The notes under the pieces were generated by a model. It worked only from the letters and a program-made list of their open reading frames with translations, did no database searches and had not been told where the DNA came from. The position numbers were made by a program, and so were the translations under genes. 46,073 nucleotides of DNA, taken from assembly GCA_026770615.1 (NCBI GenBank), contig MU631547.1, forward strand, positions 23,951 through 70,023, read 5' to 3'. This stretch comes from Pavlovales sp. CCMP2436. Lineage: Eukaryota > Haptophyta > Pavlovophyceae > Pavlovales. Positions 36,766 to 46,073 of this stretch are shown here, in pieces; position 1 is the first letter of the stretch, and each line of letters opens with the position of its first letter.

Positions 36766-39229
36766 TCAGTCGACCCGCGCCGCGGTGAGGGCGGGCGCTA
36801 CCGCCTGCACGCACCTCGCGACGTTGGCGGGTTCGGCGTCAAGGACGAGCAGTATGCTGAACGCGTCGACCACGGCCGCGTCCTGCGCACTCGCGAGCAC
36901 CTTTCCGCCCGCCGCCGCTGCGCGGCGCACGGCGGCGGCGAGGGCCGGCGCGTCGCGCAGCCTGTCACCCAAATGCTCGCGCGCAGCGTCGAGCGTCCGA
37001 TCGGCGAGGGGCACCGCCGGGTGCGCGAGCACGAGCGCGAGCGCCTGCTGCTGCGGCTCGAAGAAGAAGTGCGCCGACTGCGGCTCGCGCGAGGCGCGCA
37101 CAACCAACTCGGGCTCGTAGCCGGCGGCGCGCAGGGCGGCCAGCGCCGCCGTGGCGCAGCGGGCCAGGTGGGGCTCCGCGGCTGGCGAGTGAGCCAGCAC
37201 GTGCACCGGCAACGGCAGACGAGCGGGAGGCGCGCTGGACACGCTCGAGCCGGTGACTAGCCCCACGTGACCCCGCTGCGCCACGTGTGCGCGCAGGTCT
37301 CGAATCACGATGGCACCCACGTGCGCCCCAGCGAGGAGCGTGCCCGGCCCCACCGGCAGCTCGAGCAGCAGGTCGGCCTGACAGCAGCTGAGCAGGCGCG
37401 AGGAGATCTAACTCATGGATGATAAAGCGTCTTATATGTGTGATTATATATGATATTTATGAGTATATATGATATTTATGAGTATATATTATATGTATGA
37501 GTATATATTAATGAAGGGGAGTTCGGGCTGGCGGTGTGTCAAGTTCAAGTCAAGCTGATCTTAGCGCTTTAACGCAGGCTCTTACGCGCTACGCCGAAGT
37601 GGGGAGCTGGTAGAAGTGGTGGATGATGAGGAAGATACGTATGAGTATATAATGTATGTATGATTCATCTCGCCTGGTTCCCCGTCGAGTGCGCGCGCAG
37701 AAAGTCGGGAGTCGCTTCCAGAGTGGCGCGGTGGAACTCGGGGCGGTCGTTGTCCAAGCGCAGCTTCGCGGCCAGCTGTGGCACAACCGCAGAGAGGCAG
37801 GCAGACAGTCAGTTAGTTAGTTTGACCCTTCAACACAGTCAGCAGGCGGAAAGGCAGCAAGGGCAAACAGTCACATGGGCAGGCAGGCAGGCAGTCACAT
37901 GGACAGACAGTCACATGGACAGGCAGGCAGGCAAGCGGCCATGTGGGCAGACGGGCAGGTGGGCAGGCAGTGGAACAGCTGGCGTGCACCTGCACTTTGT
38001 AGACTTCTGCCATAGTTTTATAAATAATAATACTAATTATACTAATAACACGAATGATATTAATAATGATATAATAATAATAATAATAATAGGCAGGAAG
38101 TGAACAGCTGGCGCGCACCTGCACGGGAAGCACTATTATTAAAAAGAAAAAAGAGAACTCTTATTAAAAAAAGTACCTGCACGGGAAGCACGCGCCCGCG
38201 AGGCTCGCGCGCCCCGCCGATCTTGCGCAGCGCGGGCGCGACCACGAGCTGAAACGTAGCGTAGGATGAGACGGGATTGCCCGGCAGGCTGAAGATGAGC
38301 AGCGGCCGCGCACCACCGGGCCTGCGCGCCACAGTGAGCGTGAGCGGCTTGCCCGGCTTCATCTTGACGAGTGAGAAGAGCACCTCGCCGTACTCCCCGA
38401 GCACGTGTGCGCCGAGCAGGTCGCGGTCGCCTGCCGAGACGCCGCCGGACGTGATGAGCACGTCAGCCTCCGCGGCGAGCGCGCGCTCGACTGCCGTGCG
38501 CAGCGGCGCGGCGGCGTCGGCGCAGATGCCCAAGTCGAGGACCTCGCGCGCCAGCCGCTCCTCGGCCACTGCGGCGAGGAGCATCGGACGCACCGCGTCG
38601 CGGATGCAGTTGGGCGGCAGCAGCCCCGCCTCGGCCGCGTCCACGATCTCGTCGCCGGTCGAGACGATGGCGAGCTTCGGCTTGGGGTGCACGAACACCC
38701 GCTGCGCGCCAACGGTGGCCAGAATGCCGAGCTCGGGTGCGCCAACCAGCTCGCCTGCGCCGAGGACGGCCGAGCCGGCGGGGATGTCGAAGCCAACCGG
38801 ACGGATGTCCTGGCCGGGCGCGAGCGTGCGATGCACGCGGATCCACGTGCCGCCGGGTGCGGGGCCGCTCGCGGCGGATGTGCGCTCCACCTCAACCACC
38901 GAGTCCGCGCCCGAGGGGATGGGCCCACCGGTGGTCACGTAGCACGCCTGGCCGGGGTCAACGGCCAGCACCTCGCGCATCCCTGCGCGGCTCTCGCCCA
39001 CCACCTGCAGCACCGCGCCCGCGGCGGGCACGTCCGCGGCGCGCACGGCGTAGCCGTCCTTGACCGAGGCGCGAAATTGCGGGTGCGGCTCAGTCGCGAG
39101 CACGTCGGCCGCGAGCACGTGCGCGAGGCTCTGCGCCGCCGGCACCTCCACCGGGGCGAGCGGCAGTGCCTGCTCGAGCGCGATCCGGATCGCGTCAGCC
39201 ATCGAGATGGCGGCCGAGTGGTCGGCCAT
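36766..39229 (-). CDS. CNX1/MoeA-like molybdopterin molybdotransferase with degenerate C-terminal G-like domain, three exons
   Basis: MoeA/E domains insert molybdenum into molybdopterin. Exon 1 (39229-38177) starts MADHSAAIS and has all the E-domain signatures: FRASVKDGYAV, YVTTGGPIPSGADSVVEVE, ITSGGVSAGDRD, KMKPGKPLTL and FSLPGNPVSSYATF. Intron 1 (37776-38176, GT-AG) holds TAA repeats and a scrap of family C. Exon 2 (37775-37674) adds DNDRPEFHRATLE and HSTGNQ. Intron 2 (37408-37673) has a GC donor (CAG/GCGAGA) and contains a family D repeat. Exon 3 (37407-36766) begins ISSRLLSCCQADLLLELP, ending the E domain, and continues ~165 residues. That tail resembles a MogA/MoaB-type G domain in layout (VHVLAHSPAA..., GYEPELVV, PLADRTLDAA, AEPANVARCVQAVAPAL) but lacks the GGTG motif. 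E followed by G is the plant CNX1 order. An upstream extension to 39397 lacks a clear start. Confidence 0.8.
37502..37605 (+). repeat. Family D dispersed repeat, copy 3, inside intron 2 of the CNX1-like gene
   Basis: GGGCTGGCGGTGTGTCAAG, CAAGCTGATCTTAGCGCTTT and TTACGCGCTACGCCGAAGTG match the minus strand of 19766-19850. ATATTAATG precedes both. Here a GTATATAT microsatellite forms the flank. Confidence 0.88.
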
Positions 39230-39494
39230 GCCGCGCGTGACCCCCCTCGAGAGGCGATCGAACGCGTCACAGACGGTTGCTCGACGCTCGCGAACCTGGC
39301 GCTCGCTGGGATTTGAGATTTTTGGAAAACCCGACGACTGAGCCGGACCGGAGGCGAAGACTAGCCCTCGTGGACCAAGGCCTTGCTTCGACGGCAATTG
39401 GTCACAGTGTACCAGTTGCTCGTGCTAGGCCTAGAAAACCCCCATCTCTATGTTGTAGTCTTATATGTGATTGACCAGTCATGATCGAAGGTCC

Positions 39495-39599
39495 GTCAGG
39501 CCTGACCGAAGATCCGTCAGATCTATATAATTTTGACCGATACATGTTGACTGGTGGCTTTTTACCGGTGACCGGTCAAATAGTACCGGTGACCGGTAC

Positions 39600-39650
<51 letters not shown>

Positions 39651-39800
39651 TTTACCTGTATGAGACAATAGACATGTTTATTTCTAGCGATTTAGATTGA
39701 TATATGATTATATATATCGCAAGCTTTTAGATCGATCAAGGACAATTTTATCACATCTGACTTAGAACTACCATTATCTATGGCTTACAGGCCTAGACCC
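39495..39800. repeat. GACCGAAGATCCGTCAGATC repeat and (AT)n microsatellite
   Basis: GACCGAAGATCCGTCAGATC at ~39506 recurs at 43551-43570 in the same orientation, with ATTTTGACCG following in both. TACCGGTGACCGGT occurs twice at 39562-39598. (AT)n spans about 39601-39646. The two GACCGAAG copies bracket the hAT gene as direct, not inverted, repeats. Confidence 0.8.
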
Positions 39801-40011
39801 AGTGCATATATATATAGATATATGTATCCATATATATCCATATATATATGCACTCAGCCCCTAGCCCCTGCGCCCCGACCCGGTTGGGCCGGTCCTGGTC
39901 GCGCCTCGCTCGCACCGACGACGCGCCCCACGGCGGCCGCCCTACTGGCCCCTCCGACTCCAGCAGCTCTAGCGCCTGCGCGGCCTCGCCATCCTTCACG
40001 CCCGCTGACAC

Positions 40012-43000
40012 TTAGCCCCTCGCTCGGCCCCGCGCCTGGCTCTTGCCTCTGCGCCCGCGCCCCGCGCCCGGCCGCCACACCCCGCGCCCAGCCCCCGAGT
40101 CCTGCGCCTCGCGCCTCTCGATGCTAGTAGGTTTGTCGTCCTCGCCCTCGCCGACACTCGCGATTGCCGCAGCCGCGCACCGCGCGGCCACGGCAGCCGC
40201 CGGGTCTTTCCTCACCGCCACCCACGAGCGCGTGCGGCCGTAGTCGGCAGCGAGAAGCTTCGGTGGCCAAATGTGCCCGGTAGTCGAGCCCACCTCGTCG
40301 GGGTACCAGACCTGGTAATCCGCCTCGATGCCACGCCGTTTGCCCTTGAAGTTGCCGAGCGCCCAGCCTGCGTATAAAAGTGGGTCACAGCTGTGTCTGA
40401 GCGGAGGGAGATGCGCGAACGCAGGACGAGAAGAAAATGGGTCAGCACACCTGTCGTGAAGATGTGCATGATCTTAACGTCGGGCGCGCCGAGGCCAGCC
40501 TTGTCAACGTGGGCATAGCATCGATCGTCAGCCAGCCGGGCGTGCCGTCGAAGGCGCCGACTTGCGCGAAGAGCGCCTCTAGAGCGCCCTCCTCCTCCTC
40601 CTCCTCCTCCTCGTCGTCGCCAGCTTCGTTGCCGCCTGCTGGCGCGTTGCCTGCCTGCTCGTCCTCCTCCTCGCCAGAGCTCCCCCAGACGACTCGAGCA
40701 CTTCGATTGCGCGCCGAGAAATGGCACCCGCGTTGCGCTTGCACGGGCGCAGCCCAGAGAATGACTTGGAGGGGTTGCGCCTGGCGCTGCTTGAGAAGAG
40801 CTGCAGAGCCTCACCGATGAGCTGGTCGAAGATGCCCTTAGGCGACGAAAGCGCGGGCCCGTTGAGCTTGATCTCCTGCAGGTCGCACGCCATGGCGACC
40901 TTCATGCGGTTGCGCAGCTTGGTCTTGATCTGGTCGAGCGTGGAGATGCCGCGCTCGGCGCAGGAGGTGGTGAGCGCCTGCACGAGGCCGAGGGTGCACA
41001 GCTCGCACAAGTCGGCCAGGTCATAGGTCGCGCGACGCGCGTAGAGATGTGCCCACGCGATCTCGTCGGTCACCTCCTTGCGCTCGTGCTCCGGGGCGGA
41101 CGCAGCGCTCCCACGTAGCTGCACGATGAGGCTCTTGGCGCGCCCGAACTGCTCGCGCACCTGCGTGTCGCGCACAATCGGCGTGAACGACTTGCCGCCA
41201 GGGAGAAGAGAGGCCTGCTGTAGTGCTCAAGTAGCACCTCGAGCTGGGGGACACCGTACGTGCTGATGCGGACGGTGTATTCGATGTCCGTCTCGCCCAG
41301 GTTGATGGTGGGCAGCTCGCCCATGTCGAGACACTCGAAAGCCTCAAGGAAGGCATCCTGCATGGAGTTATCAGAAAGGGGGCAGCGCGCAGGGTAACTC
41401 TGTCAGCCAGCAGGCAGGCGCGCAGGGAAAATGAGGCACGCGCGCAGCGCAGGGCGAGGCTCGCGCGCGCATCGCACATGCGGGAAGCGAGTGGAGAGCG
41501 CATCAATGTGCGACTTGGCGTAGGTCCGCATCACGCGCTGCATACTCTCCCATTCCTCTAAGTCGAACACGGTCTGGCGCTCGTAGATGTTGAGCACACC
41601 CCTGCGAGTTGAAGCCGAGGCGGCAGCGGCGGCGGCGAGGAGCGGCGCCTTGAGCCTCTGCATGCGGATGCCGCCCGGGAACTTGTCGGCGGGCATGCCG
41701 AGGTAGGTCGCGGCGAGGCCATCCTGCGTCGCCTTCACTGCGGCGCGCATCAGCTTGTACTTGAGGTGGTCAACCTGCAGCATCTTGCTGAGCAGGCAGA
41801 GCTTCTCCGTGATGTCGGCTAAGTAGGCGGCGATGACGATGAAGCGCGCGCGCATGATGAGGTTGAGACGCTCCTGGTCACGCTCCTCCTCGTACTCTAA
41901 AGCTAGCGCGAGGATGCTCAGGTGCACCCCGTTGGCCATCTGGAAGCGCGTAAGCCAGTGCGTGATGCAGCCGTGGGTGAGCCGGCCAACGCGGAGGCCG
42001 TACTTCTCCTGGAAGGCGGCCAGCACGCGGATGCGCTTGCACGAGCGGTTGTGGTCGGAGACGATGGCGTTCATGTCGCGCTCCGTGTCTGCTACCATCG
42101 TGCTCTGCTCGAACGGCGACGCGTTCTCCACCGTGTCACCGAAGGCCAGCGCCTGCCTATGCGCGACGTCGTGGTGGTTTTTCATAGAGGGCTGGAGGCG
42201 GGTGAGCTGCACGCCGACACCGTTGAGCTCGCCCGTCATGACCGACGCGCCGTCGAACCCGGAGCTCGCCCAGCGGTCGAGCTCGAGCCGCGACTCCTCG
42301 ATGTTGTGCATGAGCGCGGTGACGAGCGAGTCCGCGTCCTTGCCAGTCAGCTCGAGCAGCAAGTGGAAGACGGAGACGACGGTGCCGTCCGGTTTGACGA
42401 ATTTGATGTAGACGATGAGGACCGAAGTCCAGCCGATGTCCGTGCCCTCGTCGAACATGAGGCCGAACGCTGTGGACGAGCGGATGAGAGTGAGGCACCA
42501 TTTGCGCGAGATCTCCGCGAGGCAGTGGACGATCGCCGACATATCGTATCTGCTGCGGTAGACCTTAGAGACTTTCACGCCCAGCGACTCGACGTGGTTG
42601 GCGAGCGAAGCGAACTTGAGATTCGGCACCAGCTCCTTAGAGAGCCAGTACGCGTCCTTGATTAGTACCACGAGCCCGTCGGACTCGAGGCTGATCTGCT
42701 TGGTCAGCGAGGCCGAGAAATCCTCCGCGAGCTTGGTGCTGTTGATCAGCTTGAAAAGCGCGTCACCGTGGCCGTTTGACTCACCGTAGCACTCGTGCTC
42801 CTTGACGCGCTCGAGGCGGATGCTCTTGCAGCCGACGACGAAGTTGCACGTCGGATGCACGCGTCGCAGAACATGCAGTTGGTGGACGGGTCGTAGCGGA
42901 GCCTCAGCTTGCGATTGGCTTTGACGCCCTCCTCCGACGTGATCCACTTCTTGCGGAACGCGCGCTTGTCCTCGAGCTCGCCCCGCTCGCCATGCTTCGA

Positions 43001-43276
43001 CTTCTTGACAGACAGCGCGAGCGCCTCGCTGCGCGGGAGCGCAGTCACGGACGCGGCCACCTTCAACTCGCCAGCCGCGTTGAATGCCAGCGTCAGCTTG
43101 AGCGCCACACGCGAGGGGGGCTGGACGCGCGCCGGCATAGTTGCGGCCAGGGACGAGTCCACGATCATCGGGTCGGACGACGAAGCGCCTGCTGCGACAG
43201 GCGTGGACGCAGGCGCACGCCCGAGCCACCCGGAGAGCGAACCCTGCTTCGTCTTCGAAGCTAACATCCTCCGCAA
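40012..43276 (-). pseudogene. hAT-superfamily transposase gene, several exons, frameshifted
   Basis: hAT transposases cut and paste DNA with an RNase-H-like core and a C-terminal dimerisation domain. Reading right to left, an N-terminal part (43276-42860) ends in a C-x2-C zinc motif (MFCDAC) and shifts frame at ~42855 to VHPTCNFVVGCKSIRLERVK and H-x-x-x. The core follows in one frame: GLMFDEGTDIGWTSVLIVY (first Asp), LDRWASSGFDGASVMTGEL (second Asp), and THWLTRFQMANG. A GT-AG intron (41358-41477) is followed by DAFLEAFECLDMGELPTINL. Near 41213 the frame shifts again into LLPGGKSFTPIVRDTQVREQ. The hATC block is CELCTLGLVQALTTSCAERG, then LDQIKTKLRNRMK (~40950-41010). An acidic EEEDEQAGNA tail lies in yet another frame. 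A last exon near 40375 reads WALGNFKGKRRGIEADYQVW. Three frame changes make it inactive. No terminal inverted repeats were recognised. Confidence 0.72.
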
Positions 43277-43475
43277 GCGCGTAGGCCGCGCGAGCGCGTA
43301 GGCCGCGCGAGCGCGTAGGCCGCGCGAGCGCGTAGGCCGCGAGCGCGCGTAGGCCGCGAGCGCGCGTATGCCGCAAGCGCGCGTAGGCCGCGAGCGCGCG
43401 TAGGCCGCCGGCCGCGAGCGTAAGGTACCCGCGCGAGCGCGTAGGCCGCGAGCGCACGTAGGCCGCGAGAGTAAG
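43277..43475. repeat. GTAGGCCGCGAGCGCGC tandem repeat upstream of the hAT gene
   Basis: About twelve copies of a 14-18-bp unit with the core GTAGGCCGCG fill the 5' flank of the transposase gene. The Arg/Ala/Leu-rich open frame that runs through it to 43457 is a repeat artefact. Confidence 0.9.
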
Positions 43476-43987
43476 GTACCCGAGCTGAGAAGTAACTAAC
43501 TTGGCGACTTGTTTTTAATTGTTTTATTCGAATAAAATTTGACCGGCTGTGACCGAAGATCCGTCAGATCTTGTTATTTTGACCGGTGATATGACCGAAG
43601 ATTTTTGGAGGAAGACGTCAACACAGCCCCATCTGCATCTGAGTCTCATGTCACTCTTAGTACTAGTCTTAGTCTTGGCTATTGCGATCTGCAATTTAGC
43701 AAAGTGACTCACGTGAGTCATTCGACTACAGGTCTAGTCATAGTCAAAGTACTATAGCCGCACGCTAGATATACTAGCAAAACTGTATAATTGCATATCA
43801 CGCCGAACATTTATTTCATTTTTTTTGTTACATAAGCCCGCGCCAGTCGTCAGTGCTCAGTGCTCACGTGAAGCTGTGGCATCGCGAACGGACTGCAGGT
43901 GGCGTCGCAAGCAACTGCCGGCGGTGCACGCGAGGCTAGCCGGCACGCTCAGCGCGTGCACCTGACCGGTAGCGGCACAGTAGCGGC
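43476..43987. other. No gene; short viral-like or repeat-like dyads only
   Basis: Contains the second GACCGAAGATCCGTCAGATC copy (43551) and a weaker GACCGAAGAT at ~43593. The rest is AT-rich, without coding-like frames. The 3' flank of the ankyrin gene (43857-43987) is GC-rich and ordinary. Confidence 0.55.
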
Positions 43988-44848
43988 TCACGCGGCCAGC
44001 TGCGCAGCGCGCAAGTACGCCACCACCTCGGCATGCCCACCCGCCAAGGCCACAGATATACAATCCTCCCACTGCAGCGGGCAACCTTGCTCGTGCGCGT
44101 ATCGCAGCATCTCGAGATGCCCTCCCAGAGCAGCACCGTAGCAGATGTTGATGTCCCACGGGCAGCCATGCTCGTGCGCGTACCGCAGCACCTCGAGGTG
44201 CCCTCCCACAGCAGCACCGTAGCAGATGCTCCTGTCCCACGGGCAGCCATGCTCGTGCGCGTACCGCAGCACCTCGAGGTGCCCTCCGAAAGCAGCACAG
44301 TAAGAGGTGGTCTCGTTCCACGGGCAGCCGTGCTCGTGCACGTACCGCAGCACCTCGAGGTGTCCTCCCCGAGCAGCACCGTAGCTAGTGTAGATTTTCC
44401 ACGGGCAGCCGCGCGAGTAGAGCCACTCCAGCGCGCCCAGGTGTCCCTTCTCGGCAGCAGCCTCGCACGCGCCTGCTGCGAGCGCGCACTGCCAGGTATC
44501 GACCAACTCCGCGAAGACGCCCACGCAGCCGACGCGCACGGCGATGATGAGCCTGCGCGGTAAGGTTCTACTGAATCTGGGCATGTGCTCCCACGCAAAC
44601 ACCGCGAGCTCGCACGTGCAGAGGAAGTCCGCACGGCACTTCTTCAGTGCCGGGCTCGAGTGGTCGCGGAAGGCCCTGCACGCGAGGCGGAGGCTCGTGA
44701 CGTCGGCGTCGGGGAGCAGGCTGAGCACGGCACGGAGCGGGTCGCCCGTCAGCGCGCGGAGCAGCGGCGGAAGCGCCGACTCGGCGGCCGCCACGAGCCG
44801 CGCGCTCGCCCGCCGGGGGCGCGTGCCGCTCGGGGCGCCTTCCGCCAT
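43988..44848 (-). CDS. Ankyrin-repeat protein with F-box-like N-terminus
   Basis: An intact 286-residue frame with ATG at 44846-44848. Residues ~30-70 (LLPDADVTSLRLACRAFRDH) resemble the first helices of an F-box, which would link the protein to an SCF ubiquitin ligase. From ~110 onward there are six ankyrin units of the type frequent in algae and giant viruses, each near 26 residues: GHLGALEWLYSRGCPW, GHLEVLRYVHEHGCPW, then three more GHLEVLRYAHEHGCPW-like units and a last one ending GHAEVVAYLRAA. The units are very similar in DNA sequence, which points to recent internal duplication. The target is unknown. It faces away from the exon at 44882-44995, with only 33 bp between the two starts, so they may share a bidirectional promoter. 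Confidence 0.82.
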   Translation of the reverse strand: MAEGAPSGTRPRRASARLVAAAESALPPLLRALTGDPLRAVLSLLPDADVTSLRLACRAFRDHSSPALKKCRADFLCTCELAVFAWEHMPRFSRTLPRRLIIAVRVGCVGVFAELVDTWQCALAAGACEAAAEKGHLGALEWLYSRGCPWKIYTSYGAARGGHLEVLRYVHEHGCPWNETTSYCAAFGGHLEVLRYAHEHGCPWDRSICYGAAVGGHLEVLRYAHEHGCPWDINICYGAALGGHLEMLRYAHEQGCPLQWEDCISVALAGGHAEVVAYLRAAQLAA

Positions 44849-44881
44849 CGTGAGTCCGCCGCTTTCAAAACCGACCGAGCG

Positions 44882-44995
44882 ATGGCAGGGTCTCTCACGC
44901 GGGGCGGCCGGCTCTTCGACGTGGTGGTCTGGGGCGGCGCGAGCCTAGTGGCTACTGGCCTCCACCCTTTGGGCGGCACGCCCCTTTGCCAGCGC
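44882..44995 (+). CDS. First exon of an unidentified, possibly NAD(P)-binding protein; remainder lost or displaced
   Basis: ATG 44882 opens 38 codons (MAGSLTRGGRLFDVVVWGGA...) ending at a good GTGAGT donor (44996). FDVVVWG is the typical start of saccharopine-dehydrogenase-like or other Rossmann-fold proteins, but the following residues (GASLVATGLHPL) lack the usual G-x-x-G-x-x-G finish. No second exon is visible before the repeats from 45305 on. The gene may be truncated by repeat insertion, may continue past the window, or may be a chance frame. Confidence 0.3.
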
Positions 44996-45308
44996 GTGAG
45001 TGCAGTGGGCGCAGCTGCATCGCCCCCGCCCCGGCTTTGTCGGCCATACCGCACGCTCAACCCCCCCCCCCCCGCCGCCGCCACCGAGCTGTCGTCCACA
45101 GCGGATTTTTTCGAGCGTCAGCGGGGGTGCTGGACCCTGGCGCTGAGTGGAGTAATAAACCGCGCCAGCTCATGACGGCCGCCGACGCTCCAGGTCTTAA
45201 GCGTGCCACTCTGCCAGTAGGCGAAGACCAGCTCTCGTAGATGCACAACGGCCTTTGCTCTAAACGGCAGTTAAACAGTTTAAGTGTCGGTTGTTTAACT
45301 TACATGAT

Positions 45309-45463
45309 AAAATTATTCCGCTCGATTCCTCTTAGATCGCCGTCGGTTTATAACGGTACGTCACTTTTGCTGATTTGTATTATTTATTCCGCCCGCGTCT
45401 CTCAACGCCGTCGGTTCATGACGACGTCACTCTCGCGAGAAAATCCGCCGCGCCAGCAGGTAC
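45309..45463 (-). repeat. Structured module, copies 6 (partial) and 7, in tandem
   Basis: Minus-strand reading of 45463-45381: TACCTGCTGGCGCGGCGGAT, TTTCTCGCGAGAGTGA (GCGA loop, stem weakened), CGTCGTCATGAACCGACG, GCGTTGAGAGACGC and GGGCGGAATAAATAA. A second, 5'-truncated copy continues at 45370-45309, with CAAAAGTGACG, ACCGTTATAAACCGACGGCG and GAGCGGAATAATTT. Confidence 0.78.
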
Positions 45464-45499
45464 CTTTAGCTAAGCGCTGAAGGCCCCCCACTGACAGAA

Positions 45500-45740
45500 A
45501 AACCGTTGAGTTGCCGAACGCGCCCACGTTTTCATCTAAAGCCACACTCCGTCTCCGTCGCCGTCGCCTTCGCAGCCTCCATTGCCGCCGCCGCCGCCGC
45601 CGCCGCCGCTACCGCCGCCGCCGCCGCCGCCGCCACCGCCGCCGCCGCCTCCACCGCCGCCGCCACCTCGGCCTCCTTACCTGCCGAGGCTGCCACGCCG
45701 CTGTCGCCACCGCCGCCACCGCCGCCGCCGAATCCGCCGT
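45500..45740 (+). repeat. GCC-rich repeat copy, partner of 25570-25800
   Basis: The same succession as at 25800-25570 on the other strand: GAGTTGCCGAACGCGCCCAC, AAGCCACACTCCGTCTCCGT, (GCC)n, then CCTTACCTGCCGAGGCTGCC. Both copies are also joined to a structured module through AGCGCTGAAGGCCC, so module plus GCC block move together. Confidence 0.85.
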
Positions 45741-46073
45741 TCCAGCAGGATGTAACTATTGTCTATGTACATTATAATATGCACTATTATACAGTAGTTA
45801 AAGAAGACTATGTAATACAATTCTGAGTCTGCTCGCGCAACTATCCAATCGAGCCCATGCTGCGCAGGTTTTCACATATGTACCCCACGCTGACCGATCT
45901 GGTGTGTGTATGGTAAGTTACGTTCTGGGACAGTTTTGAAACCCGTGTGCCCCATTTTCGACCCCACAGTATCCCGGTGTGTTTCCCGTGTGCTAAATCA
46001 TGCGTGATTCTGTGCATTTCGGTCGGTCCGATTTGTTCGTTTTGGTTTTCGTGTGTGTTTCGTTTTTGTCGAA
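45741..46073. other. No recognised feature to the end of the window
   Basis: A sequence of average composition with GTGTGTTT-type words. GGTAAGTTACG (45914) and TTCGACCCCACAG (45957) could be splice sites of a gene running out of the window, but no flanking frame supports this. Confidence 0.4.

Noticed and set aside
43277..43457. N-terminal extension of the hAT transposase in the core frame
   Set aside because: It consists only of translated GTAGGCC repeats. The coding-like N-terminus lies in another frame starting at 43276.
39506..43570. GACCGAAGATCCGTCAGATC copies as terminal repeats of the hAT element
   Set aside because: They are in direct orientation, and hAT ends are inverted. One copy lies well outside the last exon, next to the CNX1-like gene.
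15863..45463. Structured module as a tRNA gene or hammerhead ribozyme
   Set aside because: The cloverleaf lacks a normal 7-base anticodon loop, a GTTCRANNC T-loop and an acceptor stem of tRNA length. The CTGANGA and GAAA core of a hammerhead is not present.

Overview
The window looks like GC-rich nuclear DNA of a unicellular alga, carrying a decayed DNA virus at its left end. The host genes have spliceosomal introns (GT-AG, and one likely GC-AG). They include a glutaredoxin-2-like protein, a CNX1/MoeA-like molybdenum-cofactor enzyme, a MYND-finger protein and an ankyrin protein whose repeats are of a kind common in algae. The rest is dense with transposon relics and dispersed repeats. A haptophyte or similar microalga fits this mix, but nothing here proves the lineage. 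A run of 149 Ns at 30607-30755 shows that this is a draft scaffold.

Positions ~98-13206 hold an intron-poor block with lower GC that I read as an endogenous polinton-like virus (PLV). Morphogenesis genes come first: a penton-like minor capsid protein on the minus strand (104-901), then a plus-strand row with a Pro/Thr-rich protein, a packaging ATPase, an unknown protein, a likely structural protein, a fibre-like protein with a discoidin-type domain and a class-3 lipase (978-6539). Replication genes converge from the other side on the minus strand: a small zinc protein (12928-13206), a protein-primed family-B DNA polymerase (8502-12676) and a PolA-like, TVpol-type polymerase (7402-8481). Most of these genes are broken by single in-frame stops or frameshifts, and the ATPase has lost its Walker A lysine. 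No double-jelly-roll major capsid gene is visible. The element is therefore a dead copy in the host genome.

The right edge of the viral block carries a 71-bp tandem repeat with internal dyads (12733-12931) and, past the zinc-protein gene, arrays of CCCTATAAT and GGATCGAGGACAG (13669-13963). From 14 to 16.9 kb there are nested repeat families. A secreted beta-propeller-like gene with one intron lies at 17020-18589. After more repeats come a broken transposon-type gene (20444-23461) and the 3' part of a non-LTR retrotransposon with an OTU protease domain (24150-25515). The repeat that precedes the retrotransposon is also the repeat at the left edge of the virus.

From 27.3 kb onward host genes alternate with repeats: the MYND protein (27312-28718), the glutaredoxin (29912-31457), a 5-kb repeat nest (31.5-36.6 kb), the CNX1-like gene (36766-39229), a broken hAT transposase gene (40012-43276), the ankyrin gene (43988-44848) and the first exon of an unidentified gene (44882-44995). 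The repeat nest holds a MITE whose empty site is also in the window, and a captured gene fragment. A short module that could fold as RNA, with a GNRA-loop hairpin, occurs seven times across the host part.
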